Shown here: positions 34,602 through 43,957 of the stretch, piece after piece
How positions within the stretch are numbered: the first letter of the stretch is position 1
Layout: each line of letters opens with the position of its first letter
Origin: Halobacteriovorax sp. HLS
Lineage (GTDB): Bacteria; Bdellovibrionota; Bacteriovoracia; Bacteriovoracales; Bacteriovoracaceae
Assembly (NCBI RefSeq): GCF_004006665.1
Contig: NZ_QOCL01000009.1
Location: 512,707-576,706, forward strand
Direction: 5' to 3'
Length of the DNA: 64,000 bases
The notes under the pieces: generated by a model
Databases searched by the model: none
Told to the model about the DNA's origin: nothing
The model's input: only the letters and a program-made list of their open reading frames with translations
Position numbers and translations under genes: made by a program

Positions 34602-34682
34602 AGTAATATATTACCAGAATCATTAGAAAATTGCCTCGTATTTATCTAGGAAATAATGTCCAATCTATATTTGTTGAGCGTT

Positions 34683-36065
34683 TTACTCAATTCTTATTTC
34701 GATAATTCTTGGAGCTAGTAATTCGATAATTTGCTCTTCTTCTTTCTTTTCTTCATCTGGGTCTTCTCCAGGCTCATCAAGCAGTTTATCGGGATCAGCA
34801 TCAGGGTCAGATGGATCTTTGGAAGCTTCTTTCTTTGCTGCCTCGGCCTCTTTCTTCTTTTCTTCTTCCGTCTTTAATTGAGGCTTGATAGGTAGGTCAG
34901 CAAAAGCTGTTATGCTATATTCTGCACGACCAAAGAAACCTTTAGAAACTATTTTGTAGAGCTTTCCTGCAACCGCAATTTTAAGTCCTGCCTGATCAAA
35001 CTCTTTTTTTCTATCTTCATATGTTTGATCATCGACTATTGCCAATTTATTGACCACTAGCTCTTTAAAGTCTTTTTCAGATTTAAACTCCTGGGCCTTT
35101 ATTTGTAGCTCCTCATCTCCATCTCTATACTTAAAGAACTCCTCTGATTGAATCGGAGTTATAGAAGGAAAGAGAATTTTTAGTTGATCCTGCGTGATTT
35201 CATTTACAGGGATGATACTGACTTCATGTGCCGTGAGCTTTCCATCAAAGAGCTTAATAATGCTATCGTTCCAACCTAGTAACATATTTAACTCATCTAT
35301 GGAGTTAAGAGGGGCATGCTTTGGTTGTACATCCTGAGCGAGATAATTTGCTTCTATTTCGGCCCTTTCGATATCATTGAAATTCTTCTGATCATTTACA
35401 TAGAATTTTAACTCTTTAATAAGAAGCTCGGCATTAACATTGCCATAGACAGCATCATAGTTTTCATTGGTTTCTTTTTCTTTATCAAGTGCATCTTGAA
35501 GGGTTTCCACTAATTTATTTTCAATATAGGCGTCAGGTGACGTTTTCTTCTTATCTTCGTCTTGCGAATCAGCGTCTGGGTTATCCGTATCTGTGCTAGG
35601 GGAAACTCTCAAATTATTAGGATTTAAAAAGCCTGATACAGAGCTCATTGAAACAGTCATTCTGCCTTTGATCATATTATTTTTTTCAAAGTCCGCTAGA
35701 GCTGATTTTTGTTGGGCATCTAATGCTCCAGGCAGCTCTAATGGAACAGCAAAGTCCATCGTGACAACATTTTCTAATACAGAAGGTTTAATAAGTTCTT
35801 TTAGCTGCTTATTTTTCTCTATTAAGTTTCGACCTTCTTGATAGAGTTTAAGTTTTGCCATCGCAAAATTTAGTCCCGCCTCCGCATTTAGTCTTGCTTG
35901 AAATTTATCTTGTTGATTATAAATTTTAATCTTATTTATCTTAGACTCGAAAGTGAAGTCGGCCAGTAGAAAGGCCAAAATGGCAATGACAGACATAACC
36001 ATCATGATGGCCATACCAGATTCATTATTAGAAATGGTTTTAGTATTACTCTTGTTCATCATCAC
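34683..36065 (-). CDS. gspK: Type II secretion minor pseudopilin GspK
   Basis: A 460-residue minor pseudopilin. The prepilin site is 'NNESG|MAIMMVMSVIAILAFLL' near residue 17; the +5 residue is Met rather than the Glu of other pseudopilins, which is the known mark of GspK tip proteins. The large periplasmic part contains helical segments typical of the GspK insertion ('HAPLNSIDELNMLLGWND'). Two acidic, low-complexity runs stand out: one near residues 160-180 ('DTDNPDADSQDEDKKK') and one near 395-445 of E, K, D and P. GspK caps the pseudopilus with GspI and GspJ. It overlaps gspJ by 20 bases. Confidence 0.9.
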   Translation of the reverse strand: MMMNKSNTKTISNNESGMAIMMVMSVIAILAFLLADFTFESKINKIKIYNQQDKFQARLNAEAGLNFAMAKLKLYQEGRNLIEKNKQLKELIKPSVLENVVTMDFAVPLELPGALDAQQKSALADFEKNNMIKGRMTVSMSSVSGFLNPNNLRVSPSTDTDNPDADSQDEDKKKTSPDAYIENKLVETLQDALDKEKETNENYDAVYGNVNAELLIKELKFYVNDQKNFNDIERAEIEANYLAQDVQPKHAPLNSIDELNMLLGWNDSIIKLFDGKLTAHEVSIIPVNEITQDQLKILFPSITPIQSEEFFKYRDGDEELQIKAQEFKSEKDFKELVVNKLAIVDDQTYEDRKKEFDQAGLKIAVAGKLYKIVSKGFFGRAEYSITAFADLPIKPQLKTEEEKKKEAEAAKKEASKDPSDPDADPDKLLDEPGEDPDEEKKEEEQIIELLAPRIIEIRIE

Positions 36066-36960
36066 TATCTTTAACGTTACTTCCTAAATTTCCACCATTA
36101 GATGGATTTGAGTCAGGGTCTTTCGCTGTTTCTGTCTTCTTTGCTTTTTCATCTTTTTCAGTATCAAATAGCGGAAACAAAGGTCTAAATGTTCTTTCAA
36201 TCTCAATTTCATTATTATCTTTATTAATCCAGACCATCTTTACTTTTATTATTCTAGGAGTCTCTCTATCAATTGCAAGTTCTGCAATAGAGTCCACAAA
36301 CTTCTTTGTTTCTTTATTCCAGAATTGAAATTGGAATGATTTTAAATCCTTTAACAGGACATGTTCTTTAATTTTATCCCAGTTAAAATCTTTTTTAAAA
36401 ATATTTTCACTCTCGACAGATCTAACAAGCTCATACTGTACACCTGTTTTTAGAGACTCTTCTGAGATCGATCGAATAGAGTAGCGAATCCAGTTAAAAC
36501 GAGACTGTTTAGAGTCTTCGCGAATTCTCCTATTAGAAGTTGACATAAAGACTAGTTCTGTTTTTGATTCATTAAGAAATGCCGGAATAATATCTCCGGC
36601 CGTAGAAATTGCTGGAAATCTCTCGCTAGGCTCGTAAGTGCTAAGAGGGTCTTTTGTATTTGTTGTATCCGTTGGAGTTGGCTCGTCTTGGTCTTGATTC
36701 TCATTCTTTGAATATGCAGCATTGAAATACATTGGAGAGTAGATTTGAGATATATCTGTTTCTAATCTTTCTAGGGCCGTTACTAATTGTAAGGAATCAC
36801 GATCTTCTGAAATGATCTTGTCTTTTGTCTCTGTACTATTTTGGACAATTGTATACATCATAGACATAAGAAGGGCCAAAACCGTAATAGCGATCAATAC
36901 TTCAATGAGAGTAAAGCCTTCTTGATTTGATAAATTTCTATTTTTAGAAACTTTCTTCAT
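36046..36960 (-). CDS. gspJ: Type II secretion minor pseudopilin GspJ
   Basis: A 304-residue pseudopilin. Prepilin peptidase site 'NQEG|FTLIEVLIAITVLALLMS' near residue 15, with Glu at +5. The globular part carries the GspJ pattern 'LQLVTALERLETDISQIYSPMYFN' near 60-84 and 'LLKDLKSFQFQFWNKETKKFVD'. It is longer than typical (~200) because of a linker near 90-115 rich in T, D and P and an acidic Asn/Gly/Asp-rich tail (last ~35 residues). It forms the pseudopilus tip with GspI and GspK. Four-base ATGA overlap with gspI. Confidence 0.9.
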   Translation of the reverse strand: MKKVSKNRNLSNQEGFTLIEVLIAITVLALLMSMMYTIVQNSTETKDKIISEDRDSLQLVTALERLETDISQIYSPMYFNAAYSKNENQDQDEPTPTDTTNTKDPLSTYEPSERFPAISTAGDIIPAFLNESKTELVFMSTSNRRIREDSKQSRFNWIRYSIRSISEESLKTGVQYELVRSVESENIFKKDFNWDKIKEHVLLKDLKSFQFQFWNKETKKFVDSIAELAIDRETPRIIKVKMVWINKDNNEIEIERTFRPLFPLFDTEKDEKAKKTETAKDPDSNPSNGGNLGSNVKDSDDEQE

Positions 36961-37466
36961 AGCTGCTCAAATTGAATCTGTGCTTGATGGTTATATAACC
37001 AAGTGCTCACAGAGTAGTTTCTATCAGTGTTTTCGTTCTTTACTGTTACTTCTACTTGCCAAATTATTTTTTCGAGGTTCTTTTTTACATTTTCAAAAAT
37101 TTTCTTCTGACTTGGGTCTTGATCTTCTTCGGTCGTTCCCATTATTTTTTGAAAATCTGGTAATTCAAATTTAGTATATTTAACTTCATAGCTAAAACTC
37201 TCGTCTTCTTTAAACTTTCCAGCGTCGGCCTTTAAAGTGAGAGACTCTTTTAGCTCTGGTGGATCAATAATTAATTCATTAATCTTTTGCTCAGCGAATC
37301 TTTTAAGACTTAGTTCATCTCTCATCACTGTACTGTCTGTGACATTATAACCTTGAGCGGTCAGGTAGGCAGTTACAAAGACTGAGAAAATAGCAAGAGA
37401 GATCATGACTTCAATAAGAGTAAAGCCAGCTTGATTGATAAATATTTTTTTTATTCTTTTAACCAT
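36957..37466 (-). CDS. gspI: Type II secretion minor pseudopilin GspI
   Basis: A 169-residue pseudopilin with cleavage site 'NQAG|FTLIEVMISLAIFSVFVTA' near residue 14. The following helix and small domain ('MRDELSLKRFAEQKINELIID') match GspI, including the 'A..KI.E' segment common in the family. It carries a charged insertion near 100-125 ('GTTEEDQDPSQKKIFENVKK'). GspI initiates assembly of the tip complex with GspJ and GspK. It overlaps gspH by 16 bases at its 5' end. Confidence 0.9.
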   Translation of the reverse strand: MVKRIKKIFINQAGFTLIEVMISLAIFSVFVTAYLTAQGYNVTDSTVMRDELSLKRFAEQKINELIIDPPELKESLTLKADAGKFKEDESFSYEVKYTKFELPDFQKIMGTTEEDQDPSQKKIFENVKKNLEKIIWQVEVTVKNENTDRNYSVSTWLYNHQAQIQFEQL

Positions 37467-38125
37467 TCTTGATAGATTTCTTCTGCCATTTCGACTTGTT
37501 TGTCAGTTATATCGCCTTCAGATTCTAAATCTATCGAATAGTACTTCCTTTTAAGATCTATCGTAAAAGGGGAGACTGTTATTGACGCTAATTCATCATC
37601 TGTTGCTACAACAATTATAGCACTATCTTTTTCTCCCGTGGGATAAATATAGAGGGCATTTTCGCCATTGAGAACCATGGCCTGATTGAGAGTTGTACCT
37701 ATTCCAATAATACGTACACCTGGAGGTATATCTTTCTGTCCATCTTCAAATTCTTTTACGCTTGAAAACTTCTTGTCTAGAGCCTTTTTTTTCGACTTTT
37801 CTTCATCTTCTTCCTCTCTACTTTGCACAAGAGTTTTTTTAGATGCTGGCAGCACAAAGTTTCCATCTGGTCCAAACTCTACGCTCCATTTTTGTGGATC
37901 TTCATCAAGATTAAAATTGATTCTAATCATTGCATTTCTAAGGGCCGCTTCATCAGCAGAGAATCGAATCCCTCTTTCAATATCATTAAGTGCTTCGTCT
38001 AAGTTTCGTCGAGTAGAAAAACTGGTACCAGTTACGACAGTTAGGACAATAGTAACAAGTAGGAGGGCCACTAACATTTCTATTAGTGTGAACCCTCTAT
38101 CATTACTTGTTATAGTTTTATTCAT
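37451..38125 (-). CDS. gspH: Type II secretion minor pseudopilin GspH
   Basis: A 224-residue pseudopilin with site 'NDRG|FTLIEMLVALLLVTIVLTVV' near residue 11. The 'FSADEAALRNAMIRINFNLD' stretch near 45-65 corresponds to the GspH core ('R.A..EA..R...V'). A lysine/glutamate-rich insertion lies near 92-112 ('SREEEDEEKSKKKALDKK'). GspH links the major pilin shaft to the tip. It is a little longer than the usual ~170 because of the insertion. Five bases separate it from gspG. Confidence 0.87.
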   Translation of the reverse strand: MNKTITSNDRGFTLIEMLVALLLVTIVLTVVTGTSFSTRRNLDEALNDIERGIRFSADEAALRNAMIRINFNLDEDPQKWSVEFGPDGNFVLPASKKTLVQSREEEDEEKSKKKALDKKFSSVKEFEDGQKDIPPGVRIIGIGTTLNQAMVLNGENALYIYPTGEKDSAIIVVATDDELASITVSPFTIDLKRKYYSIDLESEGDITDKQVEMAEEIYQEWLKE

Positions 38126-38130
38126 TAAAT

Positions 38131-38586
38131 CTAGTTTTTCTTCTTATTGAGGTGCATATCTTCGTCAGTACCTTCTCCGCCTTCAGTTCTATCTGGTCCA
38201 TATGTCCAAATATTGAAGCTTCTTCCATCAGATTCGTAGAAGAATTCTTCATCCCACGGATCTCTTGGAACTTCTGCAGCGTCCATGAATCCTTCAGGAG
38301 GGTAGTTCTTACACTCTTTTCCACCACTTGGTTTTTGAATAAGTGCTTCTAGACCCTGATCTGTTGTTGGATATGTTCCACATTTTCTTCTATAGTCTTG
38401 TAGTACAGACTTTAAACTCTTCATTTGAATATTGGCAGATTTTCTTTGTCCTTCTGTTAATTGGTCAAAGATCTTTCCGGCAACAAAAGTACCAGCGATA
38501 CCCAAGAGTGTTAAGGCGATTAGAATTTCAATCAGTGAGAAACCACCTGATTGTCTTAGCATTTGTTTCATGCTCTCTTTTTTCAT
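38131..38586 (-). CDS. gspG: Type II secretion major pseudopilin GspG
   Basis: A 151-residue major pseudopilin. Site 'QSGG|FSLIEILIALTLLGIAGTFV' near residue 15, with Glu at +5. The conserved body is 'IQMKSLKSVLQDYRRKCGTYPTTDQGLEALIQKP' near 56-90, then 'PRDPWDEEFFYES' and a calcium-site C-terminal region ('YGPDRTEGGEGTDEDMHL'). GspG polymerises into the shaft that pushes substrates through the outer-membrane secretin. The MKKESMKQM start leaves room for an alternative ATG at codon 6. Confidence 0.95.
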   Translation of the reverse strand: MKKESMKQMLRQSGGFSLIEILIALTLLGIAGTFVAGKIFDQLTEGQRKSANIQMKSLKSVLQDYRRKCGTYPTTDQGLEALIQKPSGGKECKNYPPEGFMDAAEVPRDPWDEEFFYESDGRSFNIWTYGPDRTEGGEGTDEDMHLNKKKN

Positions 38587-38604
38587 TATGTCTCCTTTTA
38601 AAAG

Positions 38605-39822
38605 TTAATTAATTGAGTTGAGCTCCATCATTGGAACAACAACTGAGAAAATGATAAAGGCAACAGCGATACCCATACCGACTAACATTATAGGCTCTAA
38701 GACAGAGGTTAGTCCATTAAGTTTTCCTTCTACTTGATCTTCATAATTTTCAGATATAATCAATAGCATATCTTCTAGTTCACCAGCTTTTTCTCCCAGT
38801 GTCATCATATGTGTCACCATTGTTGGAAAAAGACCTGAACGTGCCAGTGGGGCCGATAATGAAGCACCTTCTGAGACATTAACCCTTGCTTCTTCTACAG
38901 CATTTTGCATATGTACATTACCAATCAAGTTCTTAACAATCTTTAGTGCTGCCATAATTGGAACGCCAGAGTTTAGAAGAGTCGCTAAAGTTGAGCAAAA
39001 CCGACTGACATTGACCATCATCACAAGCTCTCCGATAACTGGAAGTTTTAATAGGAGCTTGTCCCATTTAAATTTTCCTTTTTTAGAGGTGATATACTTT
39101 TTAAAGAACATACTTCCAAAAATAACTGCTAGAATAACCGCCCACCAGTATCCTTTTAGAAATTCTGATATCCAGATACAAATTTGCGTTTGAATTGGAA
39201 GTTCCTTTTTCATTGTGTCAAAAATCTTGGTTATTTTAGGAATAACAAAAATGAAAATGATTCCCATCATAAGTGAGCCAACACCAATCATAATTATTGG
39301 ATAGGTCATTGCTCCTTTAACTTTATTTTTTAACTTCACCTGTGCTTCTGTAAAGTCAGCAAGCTTTAGGAGGACAACTTGCAGTGTCCCTGAGGATTCA
39401 CCTGCCTCAACCATATTGACATAGACATTATCGAATACTTTTGGATAGTCTGATAATGCTTTTGCTAGTGAAGAACCTTCATTAACTTTTTGTTTGATTT
39501 CTGCCAAAATAATTTTTAGCTTTTGATTATCTGTTTGATCAACTAGGGCACTAAAGGCCTCGACAATTTGTATCTTTGCCTTAATAAGTGTTGCAAGCTG
39601 TCTTGTCATGAGAGACAAGTCTTGAATTGAAACTGTTTGACCAAAGCTTAAACCTGAGCCACTAGAAGAGTTCTTATTTTGAGACTTCTGCTCACTTATT
39701 TCAATGAGCATGACTCCACTAGAGCGGATTTTAGACTTGGCGGTAGTAAGACTCTCTGCATTTACAGAGCTCTTAATTTCTTTACCAGTTTTATCTAGAC
39801 CTTTATAAGCGTAAATCGCCAT
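38605..39822 (-). CDS. gspF: Type II secretion inner-membrane protein GspF
   Basis: A 405-residue polytopic protein with two repeated helical-bundle domains: 'LSLMTRQLATLIKAKIQIVEAFSALVDQT' near 68-96 and 'SRFCSTLATLLNSGVPIMAALKIVKNLIG' near 274-302. Three membrane segments lie near 171-195, 222-240 and 375-400. 'YPIIMIGVGSLMMGIIFIFVIPK' and the ending 'SVVVPMMELNSIN' are typical. GspF sits at the centre of the inner-membrane platform, coupling GspE to pilus growth. It overlaps gspE by one base. Confidence 0.96.
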   Translation of the reverse strand: MAIYAYKGLDKTGKEIKSSVNAESLTTAKSKIRSSGVMLIEISEQKSQNKNSSSGSGLSFGQTVSIQDLSLMTRQLATLIKAKIQIVEAFSALVDQTDNQKLKIILAEIKQKVNEGSSLAKALSDYPKVFDNVYVNMVEAGESSGTLQVVLLKLADFTEAQVKLKNKVKGAMTYPIIMIGVGSLMMGIIFIFVIPKITKIFDTMKKELPIQTQICIWISEFLKGYWWAVILAVIFGSMFFKKYITSKKGKFKWDKLLLKLPVIGELVMMVNVSRFCSTLATLLNSGVPIMAALKIVKNLIGNVHMQNAVEEARVNVSEGASLSAPLARSGLFPTMVTHMMTLGEKAGELEDMLLIISENYEDQVEGKLNGLTSVLEPIMLVGMGIAVAFIIFSVVVPMMELNSIN

Positions 39823-41573
39823 TAACTCTTATCCTGCTGATGATCGTCGTGATGATCTTCTTCATTGATGGCCCTAACCATTTCATCTATGGATGTTATT
39901 CCTTTAAATACTTTTGAAAGAGCATCACTTCTTAATGTTTGCATACCACTTTTTACTGCTGCCTTCTTTATAGTTCCAGAGTCGGCCTTCTTTAGAATGA
40001 GCGGCCTTACAATGTCATCAATAACGAGTAACTCTGATACAACAGTCATACTATTAAATCCGTCATAGTTACACTTAGGGCAACCTTTTGGCTTAAAAAT
40101 TGTTGCATCAGGTGGAATATTTCTAACGCCCATCATCTCCATATCAAATTGAGTAGGCTTATGTGGAACTTTACAGTTATTACATAAAGTCCTGATTAGC
40201 CTTTGGGCCAAAACTCCGGCCAGTGAAGATGCAATTAGAAAGGGCTGAACTCCCATGTCAATGAGTCGACCAGGAGCCGAAAATGAATCATTTGTATGCA
40301 CTGTTGAAAGAACAAAGTGACCTGTTAGAGATGCTTGAATTGCCATTTCTGCAGTTTCTAAATCTCTTGTTTCCCCAACCATAATTACATCAGGGTTCTG
40401 TCTAAGTATCGATCTCAATGCAATGGCAAATGAGAGGTCAATTTTATGATTAACCTGAATTTGCGATATACCTGGAACTTCATATTCTACAGGATCTTCT
40501 ACTGTAATAATCATTTTATCTGGAGTATTGATCTCATCTAACATCGCGAATAGGGTAGTTGTTTTACCGTGACCAGTTGGTCCTGAAACATAGACAACTC
40601 CATGTTTTCTAGATCCGAGTTCTTGCAATTGCTTTAGAACATTTCCATGAAAACCAAGGTGTTCAAGTTTTAAGACTGTATTACTCTTTTCAAGTACCCT
40701 CATAACTATTCTTTCACCGTTTTGGATTGGAACAGTAGAGAGACGAATATCAATATCTTTACCTGCCATCTTAATTGGAATACGACCATCTTGAGGCAAT
40801 CTCTTTTCTGCAATATCAAGCTTTGCCATAACTTTTATACGTGAACTTACGGCAGAGTGAGTTTTAATAGGTTGCCTAAGAACTTCTCTCATCACTCGAT
40901 TTATTCTAAAGCGGTAAACTGTTTCTTTTTCATAAGGCTCGATATGTATATCTGAAGCACCTTCTTTTACTGCTCTAAAAATGATCGAGTTTACAAAACG
41001 AATAACTGGCGCTTCGTCAGCACCTGCATCTAAAATATCGATTGGTCCATCAAGGTCGAGAGACTCTTCAAATTCATCTTCTAGCGAGTCAACTATATTT
41101 CTATTGGCCTTTTCATAGACTCTGTTAATTGCTTCTGAAATCTTCATTGGATGAGCTACTACTAGCTTTACCTCTTTTTTAAAGATTTCTCTGATGTCGT
41201 TAATCGCATCAAAATTAAATGGGTCCGTTAATGCCACTGATATTGTATAGTCAGTTTCTAGTAGGGGAAGAACCTCATGACTTTTTGCATAGTTGATCGG
41301 AATTTGAAATGTAATATTAGGATCAATATCATCTACATTTATCTCAGTAATATATGGGATATTTACCTGATGACAAATAACTTTAATTATATCGTGCGGA
41401 TGAATATAGTTCTTTTTAAGAAGAATTTCACCAATTAGCATTCCAGATTCTTCTTGAATATGAAGTGCTTCTGTAAGTTGGTCTTCTGTAAGAGTAGTAT
41501 GTTGAAGAAGGAGCTGACCAATCATCTCCTTTTGTCCTTCAACTTTCTCTAGCATGTGTTCTGAAATTTTCAA
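39822..41573 (-). CDS. gspE: Type II secretion ATPase GspE
   Basis: A 583-residue hexameric ATPase. Residues of about 15-155 are the N1E/MshEN domain that docks on GspL. The core has 'GASDIHIEPYE' (205-215), 'KRLPQDGRI' near 257, Walker A 'GPTGHGKTT' (331-339; His where Ser is usual), the Asp box 'ITVEDPVEY', Walker B 'VIMVGETRDLETA' and the His box 'STVHTNDSF'. A tetracysteine zinc module follows: 'CNNC' and then 'CPKC' after a ~33-residue loop, as in GspE/PilB. It powers pseudopilus assembly from the cytoplasm. Confidence 0.97.
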   Translation of the reverse strand: MKISEHMLEKVEGQKEMIGQLLLQHTTLTEDQLTEALHIQEESGMLIGEILLKKNYIHPHDIIKVICHQVNIPYITEINVDDIDPNITFQIPINYAKSHEVLPLLETDYTISVALTDPFNFDAINDIREIFKKEVKLVVAHPMKISEAINRVYEKANRNIVDSLEDEFEESLDLDGPIDILDAGADEAPVIRFVNSIIFRAVKEGASDIHIEPYEKETVYRFRINRVMREVLRQPIKTHSAVSSRIKVMAKLDIAEKRLPQDGRIPIKMAGKDIDIRLSTVPIQNGERIVMRVLEKSNTVLKLEHLGFHGNVLKQLQELGSRKHGVVYVSGPTGHGKTTTLFAMLDEINTPDKMIITVEDPVEYEVPGISQIQVNHKIDLSFAIALRSILRQNPDVIMVGETRDLETAEMAIQASLTGHFVLSTVHTNDSFSAPGRLIDMGVQPFLIASSLAGVLAQRLIRTLCNNCKVPHKPTQFDMEMMGVRNIPPDATIFKPKGCPKCNYDGFNSMTVVSELLVIDDIVRPLILKKADSGTIKKAAVKSGMQTLRSDALSKVFKGITSIDEMVRAINEEDHHDDHQQDKS

Positions 41574-41582
41574 AACAGCCCC

Positions 41583-43937
41583 TTATTTTTGTGTTGCCGA
41601 AGCTTTAGATTTAACTTTTTGTACAATTACATTATAGTTTGGAACTTGTTCAGAGTCTCCAAGAAGAGGGTCTTCCATCTTCTTTTTGTCATCTCCAATA
41701 CCTGGTCCTTCATTTTCTCTTCTATACTTTCCAGCTTCTTCTTCATCATAAAGAGGGCCTTCTTCTTGTCTCTTGGCCTTATCATATAGACCTTTAGCAG
41801 TAGATGCGAATGGATCTTTCTCACCCAATGCATTCTTTAAATGCGTACTTCTTCTATTTAGTTGATCTTGAACATTCTTAGCATTGGCCGTGTTGTACAC
41901 ATCAATGATCTTAGGAGTTAAGAAAAATAGAAGGTTAACCTTTTCTACACTTTTCTTCGTATTCTTAAAGAGCCATCCAAGTACAGGAATATCTCCTAGA
42001 AGAGGGACTTTAGAAGTGATGTCAGCTTCTTTATCTCTCATTAAACCACCCATTGCAATAGTATCTCTATCTCTTACAACTACAGAAGTGATCGCACTTC
42101 TTGTCGTCGTTGCAACACCTTCACTTTGAACTGAAGAAGGGAGTGATCTATTTGAGAAATCATCAATCTTCTGGTCAATTTTAAGTTTGATAAATCTCGT
42201 TACCTTATTTACTTGTGGAGTAATCTTTAATGTCAGAGCAACTTTTTGTTGTTTAATTGACGTCGAAGATGATCCATTTGCAGCATTTGTTCTTTCAGCT
42301 GTTGGAATACTTTCACCAACTTCAAAAATAGCTTCTTCATTATCTAGCGCCATAATTTGAGGTGTTGCTAAGACATTTGTTCCTGCATTGGCCGCTATTG
42401 CTGTGATCAGACCTGAAACAGATTTAATTTTAACTTCAGTACCACCAACATTTTGAGTTACAGTTGCTCCGGTACCACCACCAACGAATAGTCCACCAAG
42501 TGCAGTGATATTATTTGTCATTACATTAAATAAATCGCCTCCATTACCAATGAATCCAGCTTTATCCGTTGCCCCTGATCCGTAAGCGCCGATAATATTA
42601 ACACCAAACCCTTGGTCTTTTGTTACGGACGTTTCCATGATCATACCTTCAACAAAAACCTGATCTCTTGGACGATCTAGCTTCTTAATAACTTCTTTGA
42701 TCGTTAGATAATCAGTAGGTGAGGCAGTAACAACAATTGCATTATTTTCTTTGTCTGAAGTGATCTTAACTTCAGCATTGAATAGAGTGCTTGAATCACT
42801 TGAGCTAGAAAGCTTTGAGAACCTAGACTTTGACGTCGTTGCAGGCTTTGCTGAACTGACAAGGCTAGATAGAGTCTTAGCTAGAGTCTCACTTGTTCCA
42901 TGATTTAAATAATAAACATGAATTTGACCAGAGCTAGAATTTACTAGCTTTACATCTAGTTTCGCAATTAAGGCACTAAGTTGTTTTGCACCTTCTGCAT
43001 TGGTCATTGCGATAATTGAGTTTGTTCTTGGTTCTGCAATTAACTTTATATCAGACACAAGAGTCGACTTTGAGCTAGATGTTCTAACTTTTGAATTCGA
43101 TTTAGTTCCTTTAAAGATTTGATCAAGCAACTTTGCAATTTCTTGCGCAGAAGAGTTTTTAACTGGCATGATCTGAAGAGATTCTTCGTGTCCTGGTACA
43201 TCAATAAACTTAATAAGCCTAGTTAGTCTATTAATATTAGCACCAGTATCTTGTACAATAATTGTATTGGTTTGCTTGATGTCGATAATTCTACCGTAAC
43301 GAGACATAAATGGTCTAAATGAACGAGTTACCTCAGTAGAGTTAATATTCTTTAGAGGTAGAATTCTCATGACATAGTTGTCAGTATTAGGAGTGAAATT
43401 TCCTGTATAAATCTTTGTTGGAGTATATCTAATATCTCTAGCGTTAACGATTTTGTAAAAAGAACCAGACTTTACAAGCGTATATCCGTTTAAGTTCAAG
43501 GCCGTCAAATAGGCCTTCCATGCATCTCCCACAGTAATTGCTGTAGGTGCCATTATTGAAACTTTACCCTTTAGGTCTTTATCTAAAATAAGATTAATTC
43601 CTGTCAACTTTTGCATGTGCTTAGTTAAGTCGGTTAGGGAAGTATCAGGGAAATCAAAGCTCGTAATAACTTCAGGCCCAAATGCTGTTTCTGGATTTAA
43701 GTTAACGTACTTCTTATCTTTAGATGCATCTATCTCAGAAGAGTCACTTGATCTACCAAAGAAATCGCTTGATCCATCTTTAGTCTTAATAAGGCTTGTA
43801 GCAGATTTATTAGAAGTATTGTACTTTGTTTTAGATTTAAACTTTCCAGGTTTAAATTGTGCCATTACTTGTGCAGGCGCAGTTGCCATTAAAGCAATAG
43901 TTAAAAAGGTACTAACAGTCATTGTCGCATTTTTCAT
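41583..43937 (-). CDS. gspD: Type II secretion secretin GspD
   Basis: A 784-residue outer-membrane secretin. Signal peptide about 26 residues ('FLTIALMATAPAQVMA', cut before QFKPGK). The N0 domain starts near residue 90 ('TSFDFPDTSLTDLTKHMQKLTG'), followed by N1-N3 repeats ('RILPLKNINSTEV', 'MPVKNSSAQEIAKLLDQIF', 'VYYLNHGTSETLAKTLSSLV') separated by a Ser/Lys-rich linker. The secretin core is near 425-680 ('VFVEGMIMETSVTKDQGFGVN', 'VPLLGDIPVLGWLFKNT'). A charged C-terminal tail of about 100 residues could be the S-domain that binds a pilotin, but no gspS is seen. It forms the 15-mer gate through which folded proteins leave the cell. Confidence 0.96.
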   Translation of the reverse strand: MKNATMTVSTFLTIALMATAPAQVMAQFKPGKFKSKTKYNTSNKSATSLIKTKDGSSDFFGRSSDSSEIDASKDKKYVNLNPETAFGPEVITSFDFPDTSLTDLTKHMQKLTGINLILDKDLKGKVSIMAPTAITVGDAWKAYLTALNLNGYTLVKSGSFYKIVNARDIRYTPTKIYTGNFTPNTDNYVMRILPLKNINSTEVTRSFRPFMSRYGRIIDIKQTNTIIVQDTGANINRLTRLIKFIDVPGHEESLQIMPVKNSSAQEIAKLLDQIFKGTKSNSKVRTSSSKSTLVSDIKLIAEPRTNSIIAMTNAEGAKQLSALIAKLDVKLVNSSSGQIHVYYLNHGTSETLAKTLSSLVSSAKPATTSKSRFSKLSSSSDSSTLFNAEVKITSDKENNAIVVTASPTDYLTIKEVIKKLDRPRDQVFVEGMIMETSVTKDQGFGVNIIGAYGSGATDKAGFIGNGGDLFNVMTNNITALGGLFVGGGTGATVTQNVGGTEVKIKSVSGLITAIAANAGTNVLATPQIMALDNEEAIFEVGESIPTAERTNAANGSSSTSIKQQKVALTLKITPQVNKVTRFIKLKIDQKIDDFSNRSLPSSVQSEGVATTTRSAITSVVVRDRDTIAMGGLMRDKEADITSKVPLLGDIPVLGWLFKNTKKSVEKVNLLFFLTPKIIDVYNTANAKNVQDQLNRRSTHLKNALGEKDPFASTAKGLYDKAKRQEEGPLYDEEEAGKYRRENEGPGIGDDKKKMEDPLLGDSEQVPNYNVIVQKVKSKASATQK

Positions 43938-43957
43938 AAATTCCGGTCCCTGGAGTT

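Noticed and set aside
41627..41833. Second minus-strand frame inside gspD
   Set aside because: Lies entirely within a well-supported secretin gene in another frame and has no recognisable product.
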